Assembly: GCA_023416455.1 (NCBI GenBank)
Contig: JAEZHQ010000513.1
Span: 1 to 15,198, forward strand
Reading direction: 5' to 3'
Source: Pseudomonadota bacterium
Lineage (GTDB): Bacteria > Pseudomonadota > Alphaproteobacteria > Azospirillales > Azospirillaceae
DNA length: 15,198 nt
Positions 1 through 6,571 of this stretch are shown here, in pieces. The first letter of the stretch is position 1. Each line of letters opens with the position of its first letter. Under the pieces are notes generated by a model. It was not told where the DNA came from and searched no databases. It saw only the letters and a list, made by a program, of their open reading frames with translations. The translations under genes were made by a program, and so were the position numbers.

Positions 1-582
1 ATTCCGCCGCTTCGTGGATTTGCCATATCTCCGGATTTCGCCTTGTATATGATGGAGATACTGAACAGGTACAAGCCGAAGGCGATTCTTGAGTTTGGGT
101 CCGGATTCAGTTCCCTGGTTTTGTCCAGGTACGCGGCGGCCGGTAGTGCGACGGTCCTTTCGCTCGATCATGAGCGGGACTACGGCGAGAAGACAACGCA
201 GTTGCTTCGCAACTGGGGTTACGACGGCGTTCACACGCTTGTCCTTGCCGATGTGGTCGAGCAGGGGCATGGAGCGGGAACAGCCCTGTTCTACGACCGG
301 GCGGCGCTTCCGTCCGGCCGGACGTTCGATTTCGTCCTTCTGGACGGGCCTCCCCAGGCGTTCGGCCTGACCGTGCGCGGCGGCATGCTGCCCCTGTTCC
401 GGGACGTTCTGGACGACGGGTGCATCCTCCTCCTCGATGATTACTACCGCCCCGGCGAGCGGAGCGTGGTCGCGGACTGGGTGAGGGACGGATGGGTCGA
501 GATCATCGAAGAGAACAAATCCGTCGAGAAGCATTCGGCCGTGCTTCGGTTGAAGGAGGGCGTGACACGGCCGGGGCCATGA
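1..582 (+). CDS. Class I SAM-dependent methyltransferase, 5'-truncated by window edge
   Basis: The frame is open from base 1, so the start codon probably lies upstream. The TTG at 43 and the ATGs at 49 and 52 are internal candidates only, because the residues before them already read like family sequence. Of the 193 visible residues, ILEFGSG (29-35) is the glycine-rich SAM-binding motif I. D56 after a hydrophobic strand fits the acidic end of strand 2. FDFVLLDGPP (109-118) resembles motif IV, and ILLLDD (142-147) is the next strand. This pattern matches small Rossmann-fold methyltransferases of the Methyltransf_24 kind; the acceptor substrate cannot be told. GC is clearly lower than in the rest of the window: the line 61-120 has 31 G/C of 60, against 48 of 60 in 4561-4620. 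The gene may therefore belong to a different, perhaps transferred or surface-polysaccharide, neighbourhood. It has no evident link to the catabolic genes downstream. The fold assignment is fairly sure, the role unknown. Confidence 0.75.
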   Translation: MPPLRGFAISPDFALYMMEILNRYKPKAILEFGSGFSSLVLSRYAAAGSATVLSLDHERDYGEKTTQLLRNWGYDGVHTLVLADVVEQGHGAGTALFYDRAALPSGRTFDFVLLDGPPQAFGLTVRGGMLPLFRDVLDDGCILLLDDYYRPGERSVVADWVRDGWVEIIEENKSVEKHSAVLRLKEGVTRPGP

Positions 583-594
583 AGGCTCCGGCCG
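568..594 (+). terminator. Stem-loop overlapping the methyltransferase stop codon (candidate terminator)
   Basis: The left arm CGGCCGGGGCC (568-578) pairs with GGCTCCGGCCG (584-594) over 11 bp with one G-U pair and a 5-base loop, ATGAA. The stop codon 580-582 lies in the loop. No T-run follows, so it is not a textbook intrinsic terminator. Its place at the gene end still suggests a transcription end or 3'-protecting hairpin. Confidence 0.45.
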
Positions 595-938
595 CGACGC
601 TCTTCGAAGGGCGTGGGGCGAAGCACGTGGGAAAAACGGCCTGATTGTCCGACCATTTGTGATGGCCGGAGGCGACGGCTGTGGGGCAGGGAGCGCCGCC
701 GGAAGGCTGTCGCGGCCCATGCCATTCGAAGGGATGCCCGGATTCCGGGCCGGGCGCCGCGGCCTGCGGAAATGACTTGACAGAATCCGTGCGTGTAGCG
801 AATTGTTGGACAGTCAGACTATGGAGCTGGCCGCTTCCGGGCTTCACAAAGGCGGGGATGCGGCACGCCCGCCGTCCGCGGACGTGTCGGCCACGGCCGG
901 TTCCGCGTCGGGAATCCACCAGCGTTTCGGGGCAGGGC
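583..938. other. 356-base intergenic region, no gene recognised
   Basis: Open frames cross this stretch, but none has family-like sequence or a convincing start. It holds the right arm of the hairpin at 568-594 and a small hairpin of GCCCGG (736-741), loop ATT, and CCGGGC (745-750). It also holds a TTGACA hexamer at 777-782 and the AGTCAGACT palindrome at 812-820. It separates the lower-GC methyltransferase from the catabolic cluster. I see no RNA gene or mobile-element end in it. Confidence 0.6.
777..820 (+). promoter_or_regulatory. Weak promoter candidate with GntR-like operator
   Basis: A perfect -35 hexamer TTGACA lies at 777-782. The best -10 at 18-base spacing is AATTGT (801-806), only 3 of 6 matches to TATAAT, so the promoter is weak or atypical. 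AGTC-A-GACT (812-820) is a palindrome near the predicted transcription start. Its complement reads GTC-T-GAC at the centre, the shape reported for FadR-subfamily GntR operators. No GntR gene is in the window. It would drive the reductase at 939. Confidence 0.3.
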
Positions 939-2192
939 ATGGCAGCGGAGGCATTGGACAGCGGCGAAACGGGCGGTGCCGGAGGCGTCGCGGGGGGATC
1001 CCTGGCGCTGCTGCGCCAGCCGGTGGTGCATTACGGCGCGCGGCTCCGCGACCGCCTGGCCGGCCTTGTGGCCGAGCACGGCTGCGCGCGGGTGCTGCCG
1101 GTGGTGACGGGATCGTTGAGCCGCAATCCGCTGGTCGCGGAGGCGCTGGCCGCCCTGGGGCCGGCCGCCCTGCCGGTCTTCAGCGGCCTGAAGCCGCACA
1201 CGCCCTTCGACGTGGTGCTGGCGCTGGCCGCCGAGATCGGGCGGGCGCAGCCCGACATGATCGTGGTGATCGGTGGCGGCAGCGCGCTCGACGCCACCAA
1301 GGTGGGGGCGCTGGCCGCCGCCGCCGGGGTGGACGGCCGCGAGGCGCTGCGGGCGTTGCAGGTGGTGCCGGGGCCGGCCGGCGAGATGCGGTCCTCGCCG
1401 GTGACGCGGCGCATTCCCCTGGTGGCCGTGCCGACCACCCTGTCGGCCGCCGAGTTCGGCGTGATCGCCGGGGCCGTCGATCCGGCGACCGGGCTCAAGC
1501 ACATCTTCAAGTCGGACACGCTGGCGCCCGACATCGTGCTGTTCGATCCCTGGCTGGCCGCGGCGACCCCGCGGGAGCTGTGGCTGTCCACCGGCGTCCG
1601 CTCGCTCGACCACGGCATCGAGACGGTCCTGTCGCGGGACGCCAACCCCTACACCGACGCGCTTGCCCTGCGTGGCCTGGCGCTGCTGCGCGACGGGCTC
1701 CAGCGCTCGCACCGGGCGATGGAGGCCGGGGCGAGCGCCGACCGGAACACCGACCAGAACACCGACGGGGACGCCGAGGCCCGGCACCTCTGCCAGCTCG
1801 GCGTCTGGCTGGTCGCCTGCGGCGTCGGCCGCATCCGTTACGGGGCCAGCCACGGGCTGGGGCACCAGCTCGGCGCGGTCGCCGGGGTCCCGCACGGTAT
1901 CACCTCCTGCGTGCTGCTTCCGGCGGTGCTCGCCTACAACCGGCCGGTCTCGGCGGAGCGGCAGCGCTGGGTCGCCGCGGCCTGCGGCGGGGAAGGACGG
2001 CCGGCGGACGTGGTGGTGCGGGAGCTGATCGCCTCCCTCGGGCTGCCGACCCGGCTGTCGGAGGCGGGGGTGGCGGCGGACCTCCTGCCGCGGGTGGCGG
2101 AAACCGCGCTCGGCAACCCGTTCGTCAAGGCGAACCTGCGCCCCGTGCCGACGGTGCGGGACGCTCTGGAGATTCTGCAAGCGGCCTATTGA
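939..2192 (+). CDS. Iron-containing alcohol dehydrogenase / maleylacetate reductase-like oxidoreductase
   Basis: This is a 417-residue NAD(P)-dependent dehydrogenase of the group III (iron) alcohol dehydrogenase fold, expected in the cytoplasm. I chose ATG 939 (GGGGCAGGG just upstream) because family-like sequence begins only after it; ATG 858 and GTG 681 add GC-rich residues without similarity. The dinucleotide-binding loop is IGGGSALDATK (111-121) and the nicotinamide-side motif is VPTT (164-167). The C-terminal domain carries GLGHQLGA (306-313) and VPHG (317-320), with ligand-type H309 and H319. At the first metal-ligand block the protein reads STGVRSLDHGIE (217-228). H225 is kept, but the usual Asp four residues earlier is R221. 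Maleylacetate reductases also lose that Asp (to Asn), so metal-free activity is possible. Residues 265-280 form a polar insertion rich in Asp and Asn. The gene precedes the transporter operon by 231 bases and probably has its own promoter. The true substrate is unknown: an aldehyde or ketone from the pathway, or maleylacetate, are options. Confidence 0.85.
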   Translation: MAAEALDSGETGGAGGVAGGSLALLRQPVVHYGARLRDRLAGLVAEHGCARVLPVVTGSLSRNPLVAEALAALGPAALPVFSGLKPHTPFDVVLALAAEIGRAQPDMIVVIGGGSALDATKVGALAAAAGVDGREALRALQVVPGPAGEMRSSPVTRRIPLVAVPTTLSAAEFGVIAGAVDPATGLKHIFKSDTLAPDIVLFDPWLAAATPRELWLSTGVRSLDHGIETVLSRDANPYTDALALRGLALLRDGLQRSHRAMEAGASADRNTDQNTDGDAEARHLCQLGVWLVACGVGRIRYGASHGLGHQLGAVAGVPHGITSCVLLPAVLAYNRPVSAERQRWVAAACGGEGRPADVVVRELIASLGLPTRLSEAGVAADLLPRVAETALGNPFVKANLRPVPTVRDALEILQAAY

Positions 2193-2219
2193 CGGCCGCA
2201 GGGACCGGGGGAACACTGA

Positions 2220-2235
2220 TCATACGCGAGTATGA
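2220..2235. promoter_or_regulatory. 16-bp palindrome, candidate operator (upstream site)
   Basis: TCATAC and GTATGA form perfect 6-bp inverted arms around GCGA. The right arm continues as TATGACT (2231-2237). The same heptamer recurs, inverted, twice in the livM promoter about 150 bases downstream. No T-run follows and the stem is weak, so a protein-binding site is likelier than a terminator for the reductase gene. The regulator is not identified. Confidence 0.4.
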
Positions 2236-2372
2236 CTGTTTCCTGATCGATCCGCCGCGGGCGTGGGCGCCGAACATGGCGGTCATGCCCTGGTCCTGAC
2301 TGGGTTGATCCTTTGACATGCTGCAACGCGGCCGGCGGCCTCCGCTGCCGGTGCAACCAAAAAACAGCGCGT

Positions 2373-2417
2373 TTGATGACTGGTGAGTCATAAGTCATAA
2401 AACGCACCGCCGGGAGG
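2373..2417 (+). promoter_or_regulatory. Candidate promoter and ribosome-binding site of the liv/CoA operon
   Basis: TTGATG (2373-2378, 4 of 6 to the -35 consensus) is followed after exactly 17 bases by CATAAA (2396-2401, 4 of 6 to the -10 consensus). This places transcription start near 2408, with GGGAGG (2412-2417) six bases before the livM ATG. The region is locally AT-rich in otherwise very GC-rich DNA. The spacer is filled by the AGTCAT repeats, the arrangement expected for a repressor-controlled promoter. An alternative TTGACA at 2313-2318 has no good -10 at a normal distance. Confidence 0.5.
2376..2400. promoter_or_regulatory. Candidate operator: AGTCAT inverted plus direct repeats
   Basis: ATGACT (2376-2381), spacer GGTG, and AGTCAT (2386-2391) form a perfect 6-bp inverted repeat. 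AGTCATA then recurs directly, with period 7, at 2386-2392 and 2393-2399. The three half-sites cover the spacer and -10 of the candidate promoter, so a bound protein would block RNA polymerase. The TetR protein encoded at 13963 is the only regulator in the window and the natural candidate; the pairing is inference. Confidence 0.5.
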
Positions 2418-2423
2418 GCGTCC

Positions 2424-3431
2424 ATGGTCTGGCGAGAGCTCCAGCTGGGGCAGAAAGGGACGGGGGCGGCGTTGCGCCGCCCGCCACGCCGTCCGATCCA
2501 CCATCCGGCGGCCCGTTGGCTGGCCTGGGGGCTGCTCGGACTCACGCTCGGCGCGGCGCCCTTCGTCCTGTCCGAATACGATCTCCACACGTTCAACCTC
2601 GTCCTGGTGAACGTGCTTCTGGCGGTCGGGCTCAACCTTGTGGTCGGGGTGGCGCGCCAGTTCGCGCTTTCCATCGGCGCGCTGTTCGGGGTCGGGGCCT
2701 ATGTGGCGGCCCTGGCGCAGATGCGGCTCGGGCTGCCCTTCCTGGCCGCGCTGCCCCTGGCGGTGGCGGCGGCCACGGCGGTCTCGGCGGCGACCAGCCT
2801 GGTCGCCTGGCGGGCCGGCGGCCTCTATCTGGCCATGATCACCTTCGGCTTCGCCGAGATCTTCCAGTTCGCCCTGGTCCATGCCGACGCGCTCACCAAC
2901 GGGCCGGACGGGCTGGCCGTGCCGCGCCCGTCGGTCGCCGGGGTCACGCTGGCGACGCAGGCGCAGATCGCCCTGCTGTACCTGCCGCTGACCGCCGCCG
3001 CCATCCTCGCCTACCGCTTCATGGAGGTTGGCCGGGTCGGGCGCGTCCTCACCGCGCTCGGCGATTCCGAGGTGGCGCTGGCCAGCGTCGGCTACAGCGC
3101 GCCGGCGGCCAAGACCCTGGCCTTCGCCGTGCAAGGCGCCTACGCCGGGCTGGCCGGGGCGCTCTACGCCGGGGCCATCGGCTACATCGACCCCTATTCC
3201 TTCAACCTCGGCGTCACGCTCCAGCAGCTGACGGCGATCGCCATCGGCGGTTTCGGCAGCCTCGCCGGCGCCGTGGTCGGCGGCGCCGCGCTGACCCTGA
3301 TCGAGCGGGTCGTCATGGATTTCGCCGGCCTGAAGGAGGTCGCCTACGGCGTGGCGCTGCTCGCCGTCTTCCTGCTCCTCCCCGACGGGCTGGCCGGCTG
3401 GCTGTTCCGCAAGCGGGGGACGTCGGCGTGA
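2424..3431 (+). CDS. livM: Branched-chain amino acid-type ABC transporter permease LivM
   Basis: This inner-membrane permease subunit of a hydrophobic amino acid uptake (HAAT/Liv) ABC transporter has 335 residues, normal for the family. ATG 2424 is preceded by GGGAGG at six bases. A basic cytoplasmic N-terminus (1-31) is followed by hydrophobic segments near 32-50, 57-76, 81-97, 105-128, 133-151, 180-198, 229-254, 266-292 and 307-320. Family hallmarks are the run GLYLAMITFGFAEIF (133-147), the coupling-loop motif GGFGSLAGAVVGG (275-287) and LPDGLAG near the end (319-325). It heads the operon, and livG starts inside its stop codon. Liv-type transporters also carry amides, urea and aromatic or short organic acids. 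Given the CoA genes that follow, I infer a carboxylate rather than leucine as the cargo. Unusually, its partner livH is about 6 kb away. Confidence 0.93.
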   Translation: MVWRELQLGQKGTGAALRRPPRRPIHHPAARWLAWGLLGLTLGAAPFVLSEYDLHTFNLVLVNVLLAVGLNLVVGVARQFALSIGALFGVGAYVAALAQMRLGLPFLAALPLAVAAATAVSAATSLVAWRAGGLYLAMITFGFAEIFQFALVHADALTNGPDGLAVPRPSVAGVTLATQAQIALLYLPLTAAAILAYRFMEVGRVGRVLTALGDSEVALASVGYSAPAAKTLAFAVQGAYAGLAGALYAGAIGYIDPYSFNLGVTLQQLTAIAIGGFGSLAGAVVGGAALTLIERVVMDFAGLKEVAYGVALLAVFLLLPDGLAGWLFRKRGTSA

Positions 3432-4189
3432 GCCCGCGGCCCGACACCCCGCCGCAAGGCGCCCCCCTGCTCGCCGTGCACGGGCTGACCGTGCGCTTCG
3501 GCGGCCTCACGGCGGTCGCCGACGTCGCCTTCGCCATCGCGCGCGGCGAGATCCACGCCCTGATCGGCCCCAACGGCGCCGGCAAGAGCACGGTGATCAA
3601 CTGCGTCACCGGCTTCCAGGAGCCGACGGCGGGCGCGATCCGCCTGGACGGGCGGCCCTTGCCCCGCCGCGACCCGGTGGCCGTCACCCGCCGCGGCGTC
3701 GCCCGCAGCTTCCAGACCCCGCAGCTGTTCGGCCGGCTCAGCGTCGCCGACAACCTGCGCGTCGCCTCCCAGCGCGCCCGGGGGCCCATCCCCGATCCCG
3801 AGCTGATCCGCCTCGTCGGCCTGTCCGGCCTGGAGGAGCGCCGGGCCGAAACCCTCGCCTACGGCCAGCAGCGCCTGCTGGAGGTGGCCCGCGCGCTCGC
3901 CTGCGCGCCCCGGCTGCTGCTGCTCGACGAGCCGGCGGCCGGGCTCGCCGGCGAGGACAACGAGCGGCTGGCCCTCCTGCTGCGGCGCATCGCGGCGGAA
4001 CTCGACCTCGGCGTCCTCATCGTCGAGCACAACGTCGCCCTCATCCGGCGCCTGTCCGACCGCGTCACGGTGATGCACCACGGCCACGTCATCGCCAGCG
4101 GCGCGCCGGGACCGGTGCTGTCCGACCCGGCGGTGGTCGCCGCCTATCTCGGCAAGGCCGCCGTCGCCGCGGAGGCCGGGTCATGCTGA
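3428..4189 (+). CDS. livG: ABC transporter ATP-binding protein LivG
   Basis: This is a cytoplasmic ATPase subunit of the Liv-type importer, 253 residues. The start is GTG 3428, which overlaps the livM stop in GTGA and has a GGGGGA stretch about eight bases upstream. The same frame is open far upstream inside livM, but those codons are out-of-frame noise. Walker A is GPNGAGKST (47-55). The Q-loop lies at SFQ (94-96), and the LivG-type signature AYGQQRLLEVARAL (144-157) replaces the usual LSGGQ. Walker B is RLLLLDEP (162-169), and the H-loop His is H201 in VEHN. The stretch between Q-loop and signature is short for LivG but all motor motifs are intact. livF overlaps its 3' end by seven bases, so the three genes are translationally coupled and should be made in equal amounts. 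Confidence 0.93.
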   Translation: MSPRPDTPPQGAPLLAVHGLTVRFGGLTAVADVAFAIARGEIHALIGPNGAGKSTVINCVTGFQEPTAGAIRLDGRPLPRRDPVAVTRRGVARSFQTPQLFGRLSVADNLRVASQRARGPIPDPELIRLVGLSGLEERRAETLAYGQQRLLEVARALACAPRLLLLDEPAAGLAGEDNERLALLLRRIAAELDLGVLIVEHNVALIRRLSDRVTVMHHGHVIASGAPGPVLSDPAVVAAYLGKAAVAAEAGSC

Positions 4190-4881
4190 GCGTGCGGGGG
4201 CTGCGGGTCGGCTACGGCGCCGCGACGGCGGTGCACGACCTTTCCTTCGAGGCGGGGCCGCGCGCGGTCACCGCGCTGCTCGGCGCCAACGGCGCCGGCA
4301 AGACCACCACGATGCTGGCCCTTTCGGGGCTGCTGCCGATCCGCGCCGGCGAGGTCCGCTTCGAGGGGCGGCCCGCCGCCAACATCGGCAACGACCGCCT
4401 GGTCGGGCTGGGGATCGCCCAGGTGCCGCAGGGGCGCCAGGTCTTCCCCCAGATGACGGTGCGCGAGAACCTGGAGCTGGGCGCCTTCCTGCGCCGCGAC
4501 CGCGACGTCGCCGCCGACCTTGCCCGGGTGTTCGGCCACTTCCCGCGCCTGGCCGAGCGGGCCGGGCAGGCGGCGGGGACGCTGTCGGGGGGCGAGCAGC
4601 AGATGCTGGCCATCGGCCGCGCGCTGATGACCCGGCCCAAGCTGCTCCTGCTCGACGAGCCGTCGCTGGGGCTGGCCCCGGTGGTCGTCGACTCCGTCTA
4701 CGACATCATCCGCCAGCTGGCCGCCGACGGGCTGGCCATCCTCCTGGCCGAGCAGAACGTGGCCAAGGCCCTGTCGGTGGCGAGCCGCGGCTTCGTCCTG
4801 GAGAACGGCACCGTCATCGCTTCCGGCAGCGCCGCCGAGCTGGGCGCCACCGATTTCGTCCGCAAGGCCTTTCTCGGATAA
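4183..4881 (+). CDS. livF: ABC transporter ATP-binding protein LivF
   Basis: This is the second ATPase subunit of the Liv-type importer, 232 residues, expected to form a heterodimer with LivG. ATG 4183 lies seven bases inside livG, with GGAGG (4171-4175) at ideal spacing. Walker A is GANGAGKTT (34-42), the Q-loop is at VPQG (81-84), and the signature is LSGGEQQMLAIGRAL (134-148). Walker B is LLLLDEPSLGL (154-164). The AEQN tetrad (189-192) replaces the H-loop His, as is normal for LivF. All catalytic motifs look functional. The next gene, a thiolase homologue, begins 56 bases later, across a GC-rich hairpin, and on the same strand. Continuation of the operon is likely. Confidence 0.93.
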   Translation: MLSVRGLRVGYGAATAVHDLSFEAGPRAVTALLGANGAGKTTTMLALSGLLPIRAGEVRFEGRPAANIGNDRLVGLGIAQVPQGRQVFPQMTVRENLELGAFLRRDRDVAADLARVFGHFPRLAERAGQAAGTLSGGEQQMLAIGRALMTRPKLLLLDEPSLGLAPVVVDSVYDIIRQLAADGLAILLAEQNVAKALSVASRGFVLENGTVIASGSAAELGATDFVRKAFLG

Positions 4882-4886
4882 CCGCC

Positions 4887-4908
4887 GGCCGCCGCCGCCG
4901 CGGCGGCC
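4887..4908 (+). other. Intercistronic GC-only stem-loop after livF
   Basis: GGCCGCC (4887-4893) pairs with GGCGGCC (4902-4908) across an 8-base loop. The core 4894-4907 is itself a perfect 14-bp palindrome. It starts six bases after the livF stop in a 56-base gap. It may adjust the amount of downstream message or protect the liv transcript's 3' end. A chance product of CCG-rich sequence is possible. Confidence 0.35.
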
Positions 4909-4937
4909 TCCTGGTCAAGACTGTGGAGTTGCAACAG

Positions 4938-6152
4938 ATGAGCTTGAGTCCTTCCATGGCGGTCGCCATCGCCGGCGTCGGGGAGACGGCGGTCGGCAAC
5001 CTGCCGGGCACCCATTCCACCGCCCTCTACGTGGAGGCGGCGCGCCGGGCGATCGAGGATTGCGGCATCGCGAAGGAGGAGATCGACGGCCTGCTGACCA
5101 CGGCCTCGGTCGTCGACGACAACGTCCGCCACCACATGGTCATCGCCGAGCATCTCGGCCTCTACTGCAAGACCCTGTGCGACACGCTGCGCACCGGCGG
5201 CGCCGCCTTCGGCGCCGCCCTCCAGCTCGCCCAGTGGGCGGTGCAGTCCGGCCGCTGCCGGGCGGTGCTGGTGGTCTCGGCCGACAACCTGCTGAGCGGC
5301 CCCGGCGCCGGCAGGGGCGTCACCGCCTACACCGAGCTGGGCGCCCATTCGCTGGAATTCGAGGTCCCCTTCGGCGCCCACATCCCGGCCTTCTACGCGC
5401 TGACCGCGGCCCGGCACATGCACGAGTACGGCACCACCGAGGAGCAGCTCGCGGCCATCGCCGTGGCCTGCCGCAAGCACGCGGCGCTCAACCCGGCGGC
5501 GCAGAAGCGCCAGCCCATCACGGTGGAGGACGTGATGGCCTCGCGGCGGATCGCCACGCCGCTGAAGCTGCTCGATTGCAGCCTGATCTCCGACGGCGGC
5601 GGCGCCTTCATCGTCACCTCGCTGGAGCGGGCGCGCGACCTGCGCCGGCGCCCGGTCCGGGTGCTCGGCACCGGCCAGGCCCAGTCCTACTACCACATGG
5701 GCCATCTCGCCGGCGGGGTAGGGCTGCCGCCGTCGCGCCGCGACGAGTTCAACCTCACCTCGACGGTGCAGAAGGTCGCCGGGCGAGACGCCTTCGCCGA
5801 GGCCGGCCTCACCCCGGCCGACATCGACGTCGCCGAGATCTACGACAGCTTCACCATCACCGCCCTGATGCAGTTCGAGGATCTGGGCTTCTGCAAGAAG
5901 GGGGAGGGCGGCGCCTTCGTCGAGGGCGGGCGCATCGAGCTGGGCGGCGCCCTGCCCACCAACACCCACGGCGGCCTGCTGTCCTACGCCCATCCCGGCA
6001 TGCCCGGCGGCATCTTCCACCTGATCGAGGCGGTCCGCCAGCTGCGCCACGACTGCGGCCCCCGCCAGGTGGCCGATGCCCGGGTGGCGCTTGCCACCTC
6101 GGTCAGCGCGGTCGCCTCCAACCACTCCGTCTGCATCCTCGGAAGGGACTGA
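4938..6152 (+). CDS. Thiolase-superfamily protein lacking the nucleophilic Cys (Ltp2-like aldolase candidate)
   Basis: This 404-residue cytoplasmic protein belongs to the SCPx/lipid-transfer branch of the thiolase superfamily. ATG 4938 is chosen over GTG 4923 because GGAG (4925-4928) sits nine bases before it. The N-terminal half has IAGVGET (11-17) and the nucleophile-elbow region TGGAAFGAALQLA (86-98). Classical thiolases carry Cys in that region; here Gly or Ala occupies it. The C-terminal half has AEIYDSFTI (299-307) in place of the usual Asn-Glu-Ala-Phe block, and GGLLSYAHPG (345-354) holding the active-site-type His. Loss of the Cys argues against ordinary thiolytic cleavage. The Ltp2 steroid side-chain aldolases have the same fold, work with a DUF35 partner, and catalyse retro-aldol cleavage of a beta-hydroxyacyl-CoA. 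The DUF35 gene starts two bases after this stop codon. The exact reaction and substrate remain inferred. Confidence 0.82.
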   Translation: MSLSPSMAVAIAGVGETAVGNLPGTHSTALYVEAARRAIEDCGIAKEEIDGLLTTASVVDDNVRHHMVIAEHLGLYCKTLCDTLRTGGAAFGAALQLAQWAVQSGRCRAVLVVSADNLLSGPGAGRGVTAYTELGAHSLEFEVPFGAHIPAFYALTAARHMHEYGTTEEQLAAIAVACRKHAALNPAAQKRQPITVEDVMASRRIATPLKLLDCSLISDGGGAFIVTSLERARDLRRRPVRVLGTGQAQSYYHMGHLAGGVGLPPSRRDEFNLTSTVQKVAGRDAFAEAGLTPADIDVAEIYDSFTITALMQFEDLGFCKKGEGGAFVEGGRIELGGALPTNTHGGLLSYAHPGMPGGIFHLIEAVRQLRHDCGPRQVADARVALATSVSAVASNHSVCILGRD

Positions 6153-6154
6153 CC

Positions 6155-6568
6155 ATGACCAGCACGCTTCCCACCATCCCGCCGCAGCCGACGGAGATCT
6201 CCAGGCCCTTCTGGGACGGCTGCCGTGACCGCCGCCTGCTGATGCAGCGCTGCGGCGACTGCGGGAGCTACGTCTTCTATCCCGCCTACATGTGCCCGTC
6301 CTGCGCCGGCGACCGGCTGGACTGGACCCCGCTCAGCGGCCGCGGCCGCATCCATTCGCTGACCCACGTGCACCGTCCCTCGACCCCCGCCTTCGCCGCC
6401 GCCGTGCCCTACGTCGTGGCGCTGGTCCAGGTCGCCGAGGGGCCGATCATGATGAGCAACCTGGTCGGGCCGGGGGCGATGGAGGCGCGGATCGGCGAGG
6501 CGGTCGAGGTGGTGTTCGAGGATGTGGGGGAGGTCACTCTGCCCCGCTTCCGCGTCGTGGGCACCTGA
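6155..6568 (+). CDS. DUF35 Zn-ribbon/OB-fold protein, partner of the thiolase-like protein
   Basis: This small 137-residue protein has the DUF35 architecture. A short N-terminal helix region FWDGCRDRRLLMQRC (19-33) leads into a rubredoxin-like zinc ribbon with C33, C36, C47 and C50. An OB-fold follows from about residue 57 (GRGRIHSLTHVHRP at 62-75) to the end. ATG 6155 follows the thiolase stop by two bases, with GGAAGGG seven bases upstream. In characterised pairs (ChsH2-Ltp2, BbsA-BbsB, PhlB with PhlA/PhlC), the DUF35 subunit docks on a thiolase-fold protein and is needed for activity or stability. It can also contact the CoA part of the substrate. The tight coupling here makes a stoichiometric complex with the 4938 product very likely. 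No other catalytic residues are evident. Confidence 0.9.
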   Translation: MTSTLPTIPPQPTEISRPFWDGCRDRRLLMQRCGDCGSYVFYPAYMCPSCAGDRLDWTPLSGRGRIHSLTHVHRPSTPAFAAAVPYVVALVQVAEGPIMMSNLVGPGAMEARIGEAVEVVFEDVGEVTLPRFRVVGT

Positions 6569-6571
6569 CCC

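Noticed and set aside
681..938. Upstream extension of the reductase gene to GTG 681 or ATG 858
   Set aside because: The extra residues are GC-driven Pro/Arg/Gly sequence with no resemblance to the family; the normal N-terminus begins after ATG 939.
2220..2235. Palindrome as an intrinsic terminator of the reductase gene
   Set aside because: The stem has only six base pairs, including weak A-T pairs, and no T-run follows. The shared heptamer points to a binding site.
2313..2341. TTGACA at 2313-2318 as the main livM promoter
   Set aside because: The 17-base-distant -10 position reads CGGCCT. The TTGATG/CATAAA pair nearer the gene fits better.
4923..4937. GTG 4923 as start of the thiolase-like gene
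   Set aside because: The GGAG that would recruit the ribosome overlaps this codon and is correctly spaced for ATG 4938.
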